Positions 21,131 through 29,722 of a stretch of DNA of 32,142 nt are shown here, piece by piece. The DNA lies in IMG/VR virus record IMGVR_UViG_3300014962_000012, positions 1 through 32,142 of that record. One strand, written 5' to 3'. The DNA comes from a virus. Within the stretch, counting starts at the first letter, position 1; every line of letters begins with the position of its first letter. Both the position numbers and the translations under genes were made by a program. The notes beneath the pieces were generated by a model. The model had not been told where the DNA came from and did no database searches. It saw nothing but the letters and a program-made list of their open reading frames with translations.

Positions 21131-22008
21131 TGGCTAATAAAATGTGGATGGGTATACCTGGAGTTCATATGCAATGGGTTCCATGTCCGTTAATTGACTC
21201 TACGGTAACACGTACTAGGTTTGTTGAGTCTGTTAAATACCAATCTGGTGGCGGAGATGTGTCACGGTCTAAGCAATATCAGATGCAATATAATTTTAAC
21301 TTTAACGCTCCAGCCCATGAGCTTGATGGTATCGATGCGTTTAATCGTTTTGCTTCAGGCTTTTATGGGGATGGTTTAATTCATATTGCGCATCCTGCAG
21401 CGTTTGAGACAAACCTTTTCCCAGCAGCCTGGGCTTCACCTGGAATTATCGAAACTGGCTGGAAGAATATTTATTCGACTACTCCAACTTTTGATAATAC
21501 CGTATCTAATATTTATAATCAGCCTAAGCGTTCTGCAACATGGTCCGTTGCTGGTGATGCTGGAACAATGTATAAAAAGGCTACGATTGTTATTCCTCCG
21601 ACATACACCTTAAGTATTGGCGCATCTGGTGCAGCAACTGGGGCTGCTGTTGTTCGCGTGCAACCATATAATGCTGATGGAACAGAGGCCGCGACAACCG
21701 ACCTGACATTACTCAGCGCATCTAGTCCGACTCGCATGAATACTTCTTTTGATGGTTCAACATATCAGGCAGTTGATGTATATATTACGCGCACATCTTC
21801 GGCTGCATCTTCTATAACTATTACATCTATGATGGCCCAGCTTTATAAGACTGGAACAACACCATCTCTTCCAGCAAATCATTACCAGGGCGAGGGTTCT
21901 ACTGGACTCGAGTTTATGGATGATGCAATTGTCGAAACATATTCTTATATGTATCCTCCACGCAAGGGAATTAGTACAACCCTATGTGAGGTTGAAGCAT
22001 GGAGGTAA
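21130..22008 (+). CDS. distal tail/minor tail protein
   Basis: 292 residues beginning MANKMWMGIPGVHMQWVPCP. The N-terminal part (MQWVPCPLIDSTVTRTRFVE, then SRSKQYQMQYNFNF and FNRFASGFYGDGLIHIAHPA) has the look of the first baseplate protein after the tape measure, which joins the tube to the tip. About residues 110-250 (a Trp-Ser-Val segment, then MYKKATIVIPPTYTLSIG and VDVYITRTSSAASSITI) resemble an inserted jelly-roll carbohydrate-binding-like domain, before the closing GEGSTGLEFMDDAIVETYSY. The role is inferred from order and fold impression. Confidence 0.65.
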   Translation: MANKMWMGIPGVHMQWVPCPLIDSTVTRTRFVESVKYQSGGGDVSRSKQYQMQYNFNFNAPAHELDGIDAFNRFASGFYGDGLIHIAHPAAFETNLFPAAWASPGIIETGWKNIYSTTPTFDNTVSNIYNQPKRSATWSVAGDAGTMYKKATIVIPPTYTLSIGASGAATGAAVVRVQPYNADGTEAATTDLTLLSASSPTRMNTSFDGSTYQAVDVYITRTSSAASSITITSMMAQLYKTGTTPSLPANHYQGEGSTGLEFMDDAIVETYSYMYPPRKGISTTLCEVEAWR

Positions 22009-24362
22009 ATGTAAGCATGACCGGTTCCGGTTCAATTGGTGAAATAATTCCCGGTTGGACTGTTCAGGAAAATGCTTCTCCTGCCGTTATCGGAGATACT
22101 TCTGCCGGTGCCGGTGTTGTTTCTTTTAGTGCGCGCTCTACCAATAATTCAAGATTTATTGTAAATAATTCTATTACATCTGATTTTGGTTCCATTGGTC
22201 AGGTTACTGGATATGTTAAATCAAATAGCGAATCTGGTATGCAAGTTAATGTTACACACGATACTAAGCTTTCACGCTATGATGGTGTGCGTCAAATTCC
22301 TACAATCATTGAGGGTTCTGCGCATAGTGCTTTAGATATGATTAATCAGCTTATCGGTATAGATAAGCGTCTCGCCAGAACTCAGGGAAAGTTCTGGTCT
22401 TTGGCTGGTCATGTTTGTGGTTTTGACTATGACGGAAATATGACTCAGTTTAAAGAGTATATTTCTACTGTTAAATCTTGGGATAATCTTGGTAATTATA
22501 TTTTTGAAGATGTAATTACTAATCGTGATTCTGCTTATTCTTTACGATTTAGTTATTTAAATAATAAAATTTATGCAGACTATGTTTATGGCGATAGTTT
22601 CCCAATGGATGCAACTACGCCAACAAATAGGATTGCATATAAAACTCGCATTGCTGCTGGCGCTAAAAACTACGTTAGCCTTGATGGCTATCCAGATAGT
22701 AGCAACCTTGGTACCGGTTTCTGGGTTCAGATTGGCGTTGACCGTTCTACCGGAAATGCTTATATTGAGGGAAGCTATAGGCCTGGTGGAATTATAACAA
22801 GTATCTTCGAGGAGCAATCTCTAACAGGACTTGACCTATCTCAAGAACTGGCTATGTTCTTGACGGTAACAAATAATAATCTTGTTGGAACTTTAAGTTT
22901 TGTTTTTACATTAAAAGTATGCAACACATCTGATTACACAAATGTTAAAACATTAACATTTACGATGGGCGCAGATAGAATTGCATATTGGCAGCGCTGG
23001 AAAATTACTGGATATGCTCGCGCTCTTTGGACTCGTTATGATAACGATGCTGAATATATTGGTGAATGGGAAAATGAACCATCATATGTTGTTGAGCAAT
23101 CTGTTATAGACCAAGACTTGCCAACCCGTGGTGCTATTAGCGCTGAAATGAATATGTGGGAATATCTTCAAGATGTATGTTCTGCATATCACCAAGAGAT
23201 TGCTGTCGTTAATGATGTCGTTACCGTGCGCAGGATGGGTGAACGAACTATTGATGTAACTGAATATGTTGGCAACATTACGTTAACTCCAACGACTGTT
23301 CTTGGTGGTACATCTATTGATGTTGTTTATACTAATTCACAGGGGACAACGGCATCTCGCTCACTTACTTCTCGAGCCGAGATTTATGACGCATATGATG
23401 ACCAGAATCGCGTACTTAGTGTAAAAATTGGTGAAACAAATACAACAACTATAGACACTGGTCATTCTCTTTTATCTGTCCTGCAACCACAACCAATGGT
23501 TAGTACAACAACGATACCAAATACCACCGGTTATTACCATGTGTGTGGGAGCGATGGTGTTCCAATTGGCGCAGCATTGTGGGAAGCATATGGTGGCGGT
23601 ATTGAAGTATCGATTAATGCAGATAATGATAAAGCTATAGATGTTAAGCTTATCGGACCGCGTACACAGATTGCCGCATTGGGTGATACATACTCTATAG
23701 CTTATTCTTCTGGGGAAAAACGGTATGCAGCATTGTCCATCATGGGTACTGCGCTTAAGATTACCCCTAAAACCCTTCACTTACAAACTGGAGCCGACCC
23801 AGTTAAGACTGCTGGCTCGACCGTTAAAACAATTAATAATCCTTTTATTTCTAAATTAGAACAAGCATATGATGCTGGCATCTGGGCATCGTTAAGTACG
23901 TCTGGACCAAAGGTAACAATCAGTGGCACGATTCCAATTACATCCATAGATGGCTTGGGGCTTGTGGCCGGTTCCCTTGTGGCATTCCGTGATTCCATTT
24001 ACCGTATTGTTGATGCAACTATCGGAAATATGACAATCAATTTTACGGCTGAACGTCATGTTACCGTAGGAAATTTTGATTCATTTTGGACTGGTCGCTT
24101 AGTTGAGTTGCACGATAGTATGTGGGCTGGCTTTGATGTTCAAGACCAGGTTATTGCGCCGTTCTATTTCATTGGCGATACTGAGGGCATCGTTCTCATG
24201 CTCGATACTGATGGCAACCCATATTATACATTTGTTGGTGTTGACGAAATTGCTGCGCTATGGGATACAGACATGGTTCCTTACTATACCCTTGATGTCA
24301 ATGACCCGAATGCTATCCCGGTATACTTGGATACAGATAGCACACCATATGCGGAGGATTAA
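21999..24362 (+). CDS. minor tail protein (tail hub/tip)
   Basis: 787 residues. ATG 21999 has GAGG seven bases upstream and overlaps the previous gene by 10 bases; ATG 22017, eleven bases after GGAGG, is the alternative. The N-terminal part (VSMTGSGSIGEIIPGWTVQE, then HSALDMINQLIGIDKRLART) and a later hub-like part (MNMWEYLQDVCSAYHQEIAV, then TVRRMGERTIDVTEY) resemble siphophage tail-hub proteins. Between about residues 160 and 350 lies a beta-rich insert (GTGFWVQIGVDRSTGNAYIE) like a concanavalin-type lectin. The C-terminus holds three short similar units around LMLDTDGNPYYTF, ALWDTDMVPYYTLD and VYLDTDSTPYAED. No hydrolase motif recognised. Confidence 0.68.
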   Translation: MEVNVSMTGSGSIGEIIPGWTVQENASPAVIGDTSAGAGVVSFSARSTNNSRFIVNNSITSDFGSIGQVTGYVKSNSESGMQVNVTHDTKLSRYDGVRQIPTIIEGSAHSALDMINQLIGIDKRLARTQGKFWSLAGHVCGFDYDGNMTQFKEYISTVKSWDNLGNYIFEDVITNRDSAYSLRFSYLNNKIYADYVYGDSFPMDATTPTNRIAYKTRIAAGAKNYVSLDGYPDSSNLGTGFWVQIGVDRSTGNAYIEGSYRPGGIITSIFEEQSLTGLDLSQELAMFLTVTNNNLVGTLSFVFTLKVCNTSDYTNVKTLTFTMGADRIAYWQRWKITGYARALWTRYDNDAEYIGEWENEPSYVVEQSVIDQDLPTRGAISAEMNMWEYLQDVCSAYHQEIAVVNDVVTVRRMGERTIDVTEYVGNITLTPTTVLGGTSIDVVYTNSQGTTASRSLTSRAEIYDAYDDQNRVLSVKIGETNTTTIDTGHSLLSVLQPQPMVSTTTIPNTTGYYHVCGSDGVPIGAALWEAYGGGIEVSINADNDKAIDVKLIGPRTQIAALGDTYSIAYSSGEKRYAALSIMGTALKITPKTLHLQTGADPVKTAGSTVKTINNPFISKLEQAYDAGIWASLSTSGPKVTISGTIPITSIDGLGLVAGSLVAFRDSIYRIVDATIGNMTINFTAERHVTVGNFDSFWTGRLVELHDSMWAGFDVQDQVIAPFYFIGDTEGIVLMLDTDGNPYYTFVGVDEIAALWDTDMVPYYTLDVNDPNAIPVYLDTDSTPYAED

Positions 24363-24490
24363 TGCCTGTTAATAATATTCAACCAACTGGTGATGACCAG
24401 AAGTGGAAGCGCGAAGTAGAGCGCGCCATTGATGACCTTAGAAAAACTGTCGCAATTTTAAAAGCTCAATTGAATGCACGAGGTAAGTAA
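24362..24490 (+). CDS. small coiled-coil protein between tail genes (42 aa)
   Basis: The product begins MPVNNIQPTGDDQKWKREVE and ends with KAQLNARGK. Most of it is one amphipathic helix (REVERAIDDLRKTVAILKAQ) with heptad spacing, so it likely oligomerises. GGAGG lies four bases before the ATG. It shares one base with both neighbours (ATTAATG and TAATG), which makes a chance frame unlikely. Possibly a linker or stalk peptide of the tail tip. Confidence 0.72.
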   Translation: MPVNNIQPTGDDQKWKREVERAIDDLRKTVAILKAQLNARGK

Positions 24491-25185
24491 TGCCACTATA
24501 TAAAGGTATCTATTACGCTGATACAAGTACGCCCATGTCCATTGCAGACATTACTGCAGCTCAGGCTACGAGTATTGGTGATGCTATCCAAAGCCTCCCG
24601 ACGCAGGTTGCTAATGCTACTGAACGTGATGCAGCATTCCCTACGCCGGTTCAAGGTAACTCTGTATGGCGTATGGATAAAATGTGGGAGGAGCATTACT
24701 TCGGTGAATATAATGCAGTCTCCAATCCGCAAGGTGTTGTCGGCGCTGGCTGGTATCCCGTAAGTGGCAAACTTCCCAGCGTCAGTTTGACAACCCCAGG
24801 AACGTGGAGCATTAGCACAACGGTTGTTAACTTTTATACTCTTACTGCGCTATACAATTATGGGTGGAGTTATACTAGCGGCTCTGTTGGTACTGGCGTT
24901 TTTAGCCCACCGTTTAATGGTTTGTATTCCATTTCAATGTGGACTACTTTTGCCGCTAGTGCCAACTCTATGTGGCAGGGCATCTCAGTTAATGGTGTAA
25001 CCAAAGCTGAAGCTATTTCGCAAACACAAACCATTGGTAGCGCCAGCAATGTTACTGCGTTGAATACTGAAGTTGCTGTAGTAAAACTTCTCAGCACAGA
25101 CAGCGTGCGGTTCCTGGCGTGGGCCAGCGCGGCCACGAACTTTACTGGTGGTGGCATGTCTTTGCGCTACCTTGGCCCAGGATAG
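24490..25185 (+). CDS. minor tail protein with C1q/TNF-like C-terminal domain
   Basis: 231 residues beginning MPLYKGIYYADTSTPMSIAD. The N-terminal part (QATSIGDAIQSLPTQVANAT) is helical and may attach to the tail. From about residue 100 the sequence follows a C1q-like jelly roll: GVFSPPFNGLYSISMWTTFA, then MWQGISVNGVTKAEA, TEVAVVKLLSTDSVRFLAWA and SLRYLGPG. Such trimeric domains end many phage fibres and can bind the host surface. GAGG lies six bases before the ATG. The 44-base gap after it contains a promoter-like TATACT. Confidence 0.68.
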   Translation: MPLYKGIYYADTSTPMSIADITAAQATSIGDAIQSLPTQVANATERDAAFPTPVQGNSVWRMDKMWEEHYFGEYNAVSNPQGVVGAGWYPVSGKLPSVSLTTPGTWSISTTVVNFYTLTALYNYGWSYTSGSVGTGVFSPPFNGLYSISMWTTFAASANSMWQGISVNGVTKAEAISQTQTIGSASNVTALNTEVAVVKLLSTDSVRFLAWASAATNFTGGGMSLRYLGPG

Positions 25186-25193
25186 TCATCCGC

Positions 25194-25199
25194 TATACT
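25194..25199 (+). promoter_or_regulatory. -10-like site before the fibre cassette
   Basis: TATACT, followed by TAGAAT at 25205-25210, in the 44-base gap before GTG 25230. The gene has a good GGAG, so any transcript would have a leader of about 20 bases. Confidence 0.4.
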
Positions 25200-25229
25200 T
25201 GATATAGAATTATAATTTAGGAGTATACT

Positions 25230-27065
25230 GTGACGCAGCCAGCCAATCGGCGTTTCGTTATGGAAGACCGCGTGCCATTTGATGCGGCTGAAGTTCAGGG
25301 TACTCTCCCAACTGGCGGTACTGCAGGTCAAATTTTATCTAAGATTGACGGCACAAACTATAACACAACATGGATTGATAACTTTGCTCCGAACGTAGAA
25401 CTCTATGTAAAGAACCAGTCCGGTTCAGCTATGACTAAAGGTCAGGTTGTCTATGTTGCTGGTGTAGATAACGCTGGTGATACTCCGCGTGTTGCTTTGG
25501 CTGACGCTGATGCCGAGGCTACATCCTCGAAAACTATTGGTCGCTTGAAGCAGGACCTTGCCGATGGGGCTTTCGGTTATGTTGTAACCGAGGGTATCAT
25601 CGAGGGTTTGAATACTGCTGCCGCCACTGCCGGTCAATCTATCTGGCTTTCTGGTACTGCTGGTGGTGTTGTATATGGCGCTCCTCCTGCAAAGCCTGCG
25701 CACAGCGTATATCTTGGTGTTGTTATTCGTGCGCAAACGAATAACGGAAAAGTTTATGTTAAAGTTCAAAATGGTTTTGAAATCAATGAACTACATGATG
25801 TAAATATTGATTCTGGTACGCTTGCTGGTGGACAGGTTATTAAATATAATGCTAGTTCATCAATGTGGGTTAATGGTGCTGCCGCTGGTGGAGTTACCGC
25901 TAATGATACCGCACCAAGTTTGTCTACTGCAGCGGCTGGTGATGCATGGTTTGATACTAATGATGGAACGCTTTATGTTTGCTACGTTGATGTTGATAGC
26001 ACGAAACAGTGGGTTCAAGTTCAAGCCAATTCTGCGCTTGAGGGTTCTATCCTTTCGCGCCTTTCGTCACTCGAGGGTAGCGCGGCTGCGTTTGGTAATT
26101 TAAGTCCGAACTATTTTATTAATGCTGATATGTCTATTTGGCAGAGGGGAACTTCTGTCACGCTTGGAGCGTCACAGCCGTTTGGTGCCGACCGCTGGCG
26201 TTATACAACTAATCGCTATGGTCCAGCGGGTATGGTTATTTCTCAGCAGACATTTACGCCTGGTTCTTATCCCGTTCCTGGGGTTCAGTCTTATGCTAGA
26301 TTTTATCAATCATCATATAATTATGATGCAGGAGATTATTCTGAAATTGCTCAGCGCATTGAAGATGTAACTTTGTTTGCTGGTAAAACTATTACAGTTT
26401 CCTTTTGGGCAAATTATCCAGCAGCAAGTCGCAACATTAACGTTGTTATGTCTTATGGAAATGTTACTGGTGTTACCGGGACAACTAATACTCTAACTTC
26501 GTCTACTGGCTGGACAAAATATACAACCTCATTTACTGTCTCTAGTTTTTCTGGCGCTACTATTTCAGCAAATAATTATCTTGAAATTGGTATTCGCTAT
26601 TTTGCCCCAGCTGCGGCAACTGTGACCATAGATATGACTGCACTCCAACTTGAGGTTGGTAATACTGCAACAGCATTCCGTCGTAATCAGTCAAATAAGC
26701 AGGCCGAACTTGCTGCATGTCAGCGGTATTATTGGCGCACAACAGCAACGGCAGCAAATACTGTTCCAGTTATTGGTATGGGTACTGCATCTACAACAAC
26801 TACAATATCTTTCCAAATACCTTTTCCAGTTGAAATGCGTGATGTTCCAACATCATATGATTGGACTGGCACACTTTCTAATTATCAATGGGCGCAGGTT
26901 GGTTTAAGCTCTGGAGCATTGGCTACAACAAACCCAACTATCGGCACATCATCAACTAAAATGCTTGGCCTTAACTGTACCTCAACTGGATTAACAGCTT
27001 CATACGCATATCACTTTAGGCTCGGTGCGGCTGGTGTATATTTCGGAGTTAGTGCGGAGCTGTAA
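25230..27065 (+). CDS. tail fibre/minor tail protein with QRGTS-type carbohydrate-binding-like module
   Basis: 611 residues from GTG 25230, with GGAG six bases upstream. In order: a short N-terminal part with LPTGGTAGQILSKIDGTNYN; a beta domain (ELYVKNQSGSAMTKGQVVYV) seen in other fibre proteins; a linker unit (AGDAWFDTNDGTLYVCYVDV); and from about 290 the module LSPNYFINADMSIWQRGTSV, then FGADRWRYTT, SQQTFTPGSYPVPGV, a KTITVSFWANYP strand and QAELAACQRYYWRT. Module and linker recur in the gene at 27229. The QRGTS module is frequent in phage fibres and is thought to be a jelly-roll. Likely role: host recognition. Confidence 0.7.
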   Translation: MTQPANRRFVMEDRVPFDAAEVQGTLPTGGTAGQILSKIDGTNYNTTWIDNFAPNVELYVKNQSGSAMTKGQVVYVAGVDNAGDTPRVALADADAEATSSKTIGRLKQDLADGAFGYVVTEGIIEGLNTAAATAGQSIWLSGTAGGVVYGAPPAKPAHSVYLGVVIRAQTNNGKVYVKVQNGFEINELHDVNIDSGTLAGGQVIKYNASSSMWVNGAAAGGVTANDTAPSLSTAAAGDAWFDTNDGTLYVCYVDVDSTKQWVQVQANSALEGSILSRLSSLEGSAAAFGNLSPNYFINADMSIWQRGTSVTLGASQPFGADRWRYTTNRYGPAGMVISQQTFTPGSYPVPGVQSYARFYQSSYNYDAGDYSEIAQRIEDVTLFAGKTITVSFWANYPAASRNINVVMSYGNVTGVTGTTNTLTSSTGWTKYTTSFTVSSFSGATISANNYLEIGIRYFAPAAATVTIDMTALQLEVGNTATAFRRNQSNKQAELAACQRYYWRTTATAANTVPVIGMGTASTTTTISFQIPFPVEMRDVPTSYDWTGTLSNYQWAQVGLSSGALATTNPTIGTSSTKMLGLNCTSTGLTASYAYHFRLGAAGVYFGVSAEL

Positions 27066-27229
27066 TGAATTACGAAGTATTTGATGTTGAAACAGAGTTT
27101 GGTAAAGAAACTCATATAAATATAACTTTTGATGGTGGTGGGGCAATGTGCTTCCCGGCAATTGATGGTAACCCGCATTATGAGCAGTATCTCGAGTGGC
27201 TTGCTGAACAAGAAGAGGTGACTGAATAA
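27065..27229 (+). CDS. small acidic hypothetical protein between fibre genes (54 aa)
   Basis: The product begins MNYEVFDVETEFGKETHINI and ends LAEQEEVTE, with FDGGGAMCFPAIDGNPHYEQ in the middle. It has a short strand-turn-helix look. GGAG is five bases before the ATG, and one-base TAATG overlaps link it to both neighbours. Similar small genes between fibre modules may be assembly helpers; nothing identifies this one. Confidence 0.72.
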   Translation: MNYEVFDVETEFGKETHINITFDGGGAMCFPAIDGNPHYEQYLEWLAEQEEVTE

Positions 27230-28446
27230 TGGCAGCATTAGATTTTCCAGCCTCTCCGACAGACGGACAGGTATATGGCAATTGGATATACAACACGGCT
27301 AAGGGCGCATGGAAAGCCAAGCCACTAACTTCGTTACAAACACCAGCATCAACTACGCCACCGTTGAACCCCAATGCTGGTGATACATGGTTTAATTCCA
27401 CAGATGCCACACTATATATTTACTACAATGATGGGAATACATCACAGTGGGTTGAAGCCCGTGCGCCAATTACGAGTGACGGCTACTATTCACCAAACTA
27501 TATTATTAATGGTGGCTTTGATATTTGGCAACGGGGAACATCGTTCTCTGCTGCTGGCTACACTGCAGACCGCTGGAATGTTGTTGCAGCATCTGGTCAA
27601 ACGGTTGCCGTATCGCAGCAAACATTTACTCCTGGCGCTGCGCCAGTGGTTGGATATGAGGGAACATACTATTCACGAATTGTTTGGTCTGGAACGCCGT
27701 CTGGATATTTTTGGTATAACCAAAAAGTAGAAGATGTTAGAACACTTTCGGGACAAACAGTTACTCTAAGCTTTTGGGCAAAAGCATCAACCGCAACTTC
27801 TGCTCTTAATTCAACTATTGAATTTAACATGGGAACTGGTGGTTCTGGTGGAGTAACTTTGAATGGTTCTGCCCTATCTATCACTACATCATGGGCTAGA
27901 TATTCAACAACATTTACCCTTCCATCTATGAGTGGTAAGACTATTGGTACTAATTCGTATCTTGATGTTCGTTTACTTCAGGGTAACTCATCTGTTGCTG
28001 GTATTAATATTGATATTTGGGGCGCGCAACTTGAGTCTGGTGCTGTGGCTACTCCGTTCCGTCGTAATGCAAACTCGTTGCAGGGTGAACTTGCAGCATG
28101 TCAGCGGTATTATCAAGTTATTTCGACAAGCCCAGCTGATGTTAATATAATGGGAGTACGGGAAAGCGCAACACAATTTACTGCAACTTTTTGGCTACCA
28201 GTAACATTAAGGTCAATACCAACACTTACAAAAAGTACAACAAATTATGGGCGTATTGTTGGGCGCGACACATCATTTAATACAACAACAGTGACAGTTA
28301 GTGCAATCGCATTGAGCGGCGCACATCCGTCATTAAATGCAATAACTGTAATATTTACACATGGTTCTATGGTTGGAACATATCTTTTTTCAGAATGGGA
28401 TAATTATGTTTCAGCTCTTGTGCTTGGTCTAGAATCGGAACTGTAG
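27229..28446 (+). CDS. tail fibre protein, paralogue of the gene at 25230
   Basis: 405 residues. The N-terminal attachment unit (ALDFPASPTDGQVYGNWIYN) is shared with the next gene (28457). Then comes the linker NAGDTWFNSTDATLYIYYND, and the module SPNYIINGGFDIWQRGTSFS with YTADRWNVVA, SQQTFTPGAAPVVGY, QTVTLSFWAKAS and LQGELAACQRYYQV, all shared with the gene at 25230. The last 100 residues differ. The combination suggests module exchange among three fibre genes. AGAGGTG lies upstream of the ATG. Role: receptor recognition, inferred. Confidence 0.7.
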   Translation: MAALDFPASPTDGQVYGNWIYNTAKGAWKAKPLTSLQTPASTTPPLNPNAGDTWFNSTDATLYIYYNDGNTSQWVEARAPITSDGYYSPNYIINGGFDIWQRGTSFSAAGYTADRWNVVAASGQTVAVSQQTFTPGAAPVVGYEGTYYSRIVWSGTPSGYFWYNQKVEDVRTLSGQTVTLSFWAKASTATSALNSTIEFNMGTGGSGGVTLNGSALSITTSWARYSTTFTLPSMSGKTIGTNSYLDVRLLQGNSSVAGINIDIWGAQLESGAVATPFRRNANSLQGELAACQRYYQVISTSPADVNIMGVRESATQFTATFWLPVTLRSIPTLTKSTTNYGRIVGRDTSFNTTTVTVSAIALSGAHPSLNAITVIFTHGSMVGTYLFSEWDNYVSALVLGLESEL

Positions 28447-28456
28447 GATATAAATA

Positions 28457-29143
28457 ATGGCAGCAATTGATTTTCCATCAAGCCCGGTAAATGGGCAGGT
28501 TTATGGTGATTTTTATTACGATAGTAGTGTAACCGCCTGGCGCAATGCTGGAACCAAGAACGGAATTTCCCAGCGTGTAACAACTCTCGAGACATACCCG
28601 AGCGGGCTTGTACCAGTTGTTCCATCGAGTATAGCCACCGCTTCTGGAAGCGCATCATATACAACAAGCGGAGTTGTAACATTTTCAGGAACATCTAGCA
28701 TTTCACTGAACAATGTTTTTACAAGCACATATTCAAATTATAGAATTGTAATATCACAATTTTCAAATTCAACTGCAGCACAAAATCGTTTTGCTTGGAG
28801 AACCGGTGGGGCAAATGTTGCTGCAAGTGGATATGAGCAGGCCGGATATTATACACATGCATCTGCAACAGCAATGGCTGTATATAACCTAGCCGCTGGT
28901 GGAACATATTGCGCATTGTTTGATGGAACAACAACAAATTCTGAAGCAGCATTTGATGTTTTTGGACCACAACTAAATACAATGCCACGTATTTCCGGTG
29001 TTTCATTTGGCTATACTGCATCATCCGCTGTTTTTACAATTGGAGCGGTGCGCACAACTACTGGATATTTTGATGGATTTAGTATTTATCCAACAACCGG
29101 AACAATTTCTGGAACAATTCAAGTTTATGGATATAGGAACTAA
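28457..29143 (+). CDS. tail fibre protein with shared attachment unit and C-terminal beta-sandwich
   Basis: 228 residues. Residues 1 to about 30 (AAIDFPSSPVNGQVYGDFYY) match the start of the preceding fibre protein. A short coil (ISQRVTTLETYPSGL) follows, then a beta-rich tip: SISLNNVFTSTYSNYRIVIS, NRFAWRTGGANVAASGYEQA, then YFDGFSIYPTTGTISGTIQV. The NNVFTSTYxNYRIVI pattern is common in phage tail tips of Gram-positive phages. AGGA lies eight bases before the ATG. Probably an alternative host-binding tip using the same attachment unit. Confidence 0.68.
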   Translation: MAAIDFPSSPVNGQVYGDFYYDSSVTAWRNAGTKNGISQRVTTLETYPSGLVPVVPSSIATASGSASYTTSGVVTFSGTSSISLNNVFTSTYSNYRIVISQFSNSTAAQNRFAWRTGGANVAASGYEQAGYYTHASATAMAVYNLAAGGTYCALFDGTTTNSEAAFDVFGPQLNTMPRISGVSFGYTASSAVFTIGAVRTTTGYFDGFSIYPTTGTISGTIQVYGYRN

Positions 29144-29147
29144 GAAG

Positions 29148-29378
29148 ATGGCTAAAAAAACAGTAGAACCCATAGACATTACTCCAGAAGATTCTGCTGG
29201 TCCAGTTTATTTAATTCCATTAACTGAAGACCAAGAGGCTGAACGTAAACAATGGGAAAATGAACAACTTGAACGTGAAGTGGCAGAGCAGACTCTTATT
29301 AAAGCAAAAGAATCAGCTATCGCTAAACTCGTGAAACTTGGCCTCACCGAGGAAGAAGCAAACGCCTTCATCAGCTAA
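29148..29378 (+). CDS. small helical protein after the fibre genes (76 aa)
   Basis: The product begins MAKKTVEPIDITPEDSAGPV and continues YLIPLTEDQEAERKQWENEQ, ending LVKLGLTEEEANAFIS. The C-terminal AIAKLVKLGLTEEEANAFI resembles a short helix-turn-helix seen at the end of many phage fibre-linked proteins. AGGA lies about nine bases before the ATG, four bases after the previous stop. Possibly a fibre assembly chaperone; no proof in the sequence. Confidence 0.72.
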   Translation: MAKKTVEPIDITPEDSAGPVYLIPLTEDQEAERKQWENEQLEREVAEQTLIKAKESAIAKLVKLGLTEEEANAFIS

Positions 29379-29387
29379 TGCTAAAAT
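29379..29387 (+). promoter_or_regulatory. extended -10-like site in the gap before the membrane protein gene
   Basis: TGC-TAAAAT (hexamer 29382-29387) lies directly after the stop at 29378 and 38 bases before ATG 29426. Low information; listed because it matches the extended -10 form used elsewhere. Confidence 0.3.
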
Positions 29388-29425
29388 AGATATCAAGCAT
29401 ACTTTTATTACACCTGGATACTTTG

Positions 29426-29710
29426 ATGAGCGACGAAAACCCCACCAACATTATGGAAGTTGCTGTCGCTATTGGTCGTATCGAAGAAATGGTGAAGTCT
29501 CTTTTTGCTACTGTGAAGGAACAGGCGATATCTATGCGTGACCTCGATGCACGGGTCAGGGATTTGGAACAATCACTCGAACGCATTGAAGCTAAGCAGC
29601 AGCCGAAAACACCATGGTATGCAATCGTTGGTGGTGTTGTCGGCATCATTACCGGTGCTGGTTCGCTTATCGCGCTGCTTGCAATTCTTAACAATATTTC
29701 TACACCTTAA
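29426..29710 (+). CDS. coiled-coil protein with C-terminal membrane anchor, XhlA/holin-accessory-like
   Basis: 94 residues from ATG 29426 (weak GGA seven bases upstream). A coiled coil covers about residues 15-60 (IGRIEEMVKSLFATVKEQAI, then LDARVRDLEQSLERIEAKQQ), followed by a hydrophobic span (WYAIVGGVVGIITGAGSLIA, about 64-83, running on to ALLAILNN). This is the layout of XhlA-type proteins that assist holin and endolysin, though tail-anchored coils of other function look the same. No endolysin is in the window. Just upstream of the collagen-like fibre. Confidence 0.65.
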   Translation: MSDENPTNIMEVAVAIGRIEEMVKSLFATVKEQAISMRDLDARVRDLEQSLERIEAKQQPKTPWYAIVGGVVGIITGAGSLIALLAILNNISTP

Positions 29711-29722
29711 AGGACATAAACC

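Noticed and set aside
22009-22014. ATG TAA after GGAGG at 22001-22005 as a minimal upstream frame
   Set aside because: A start directly followed by a stop between two good tail genes; more likely incidental to the overlapping start region of the 21999 gene.
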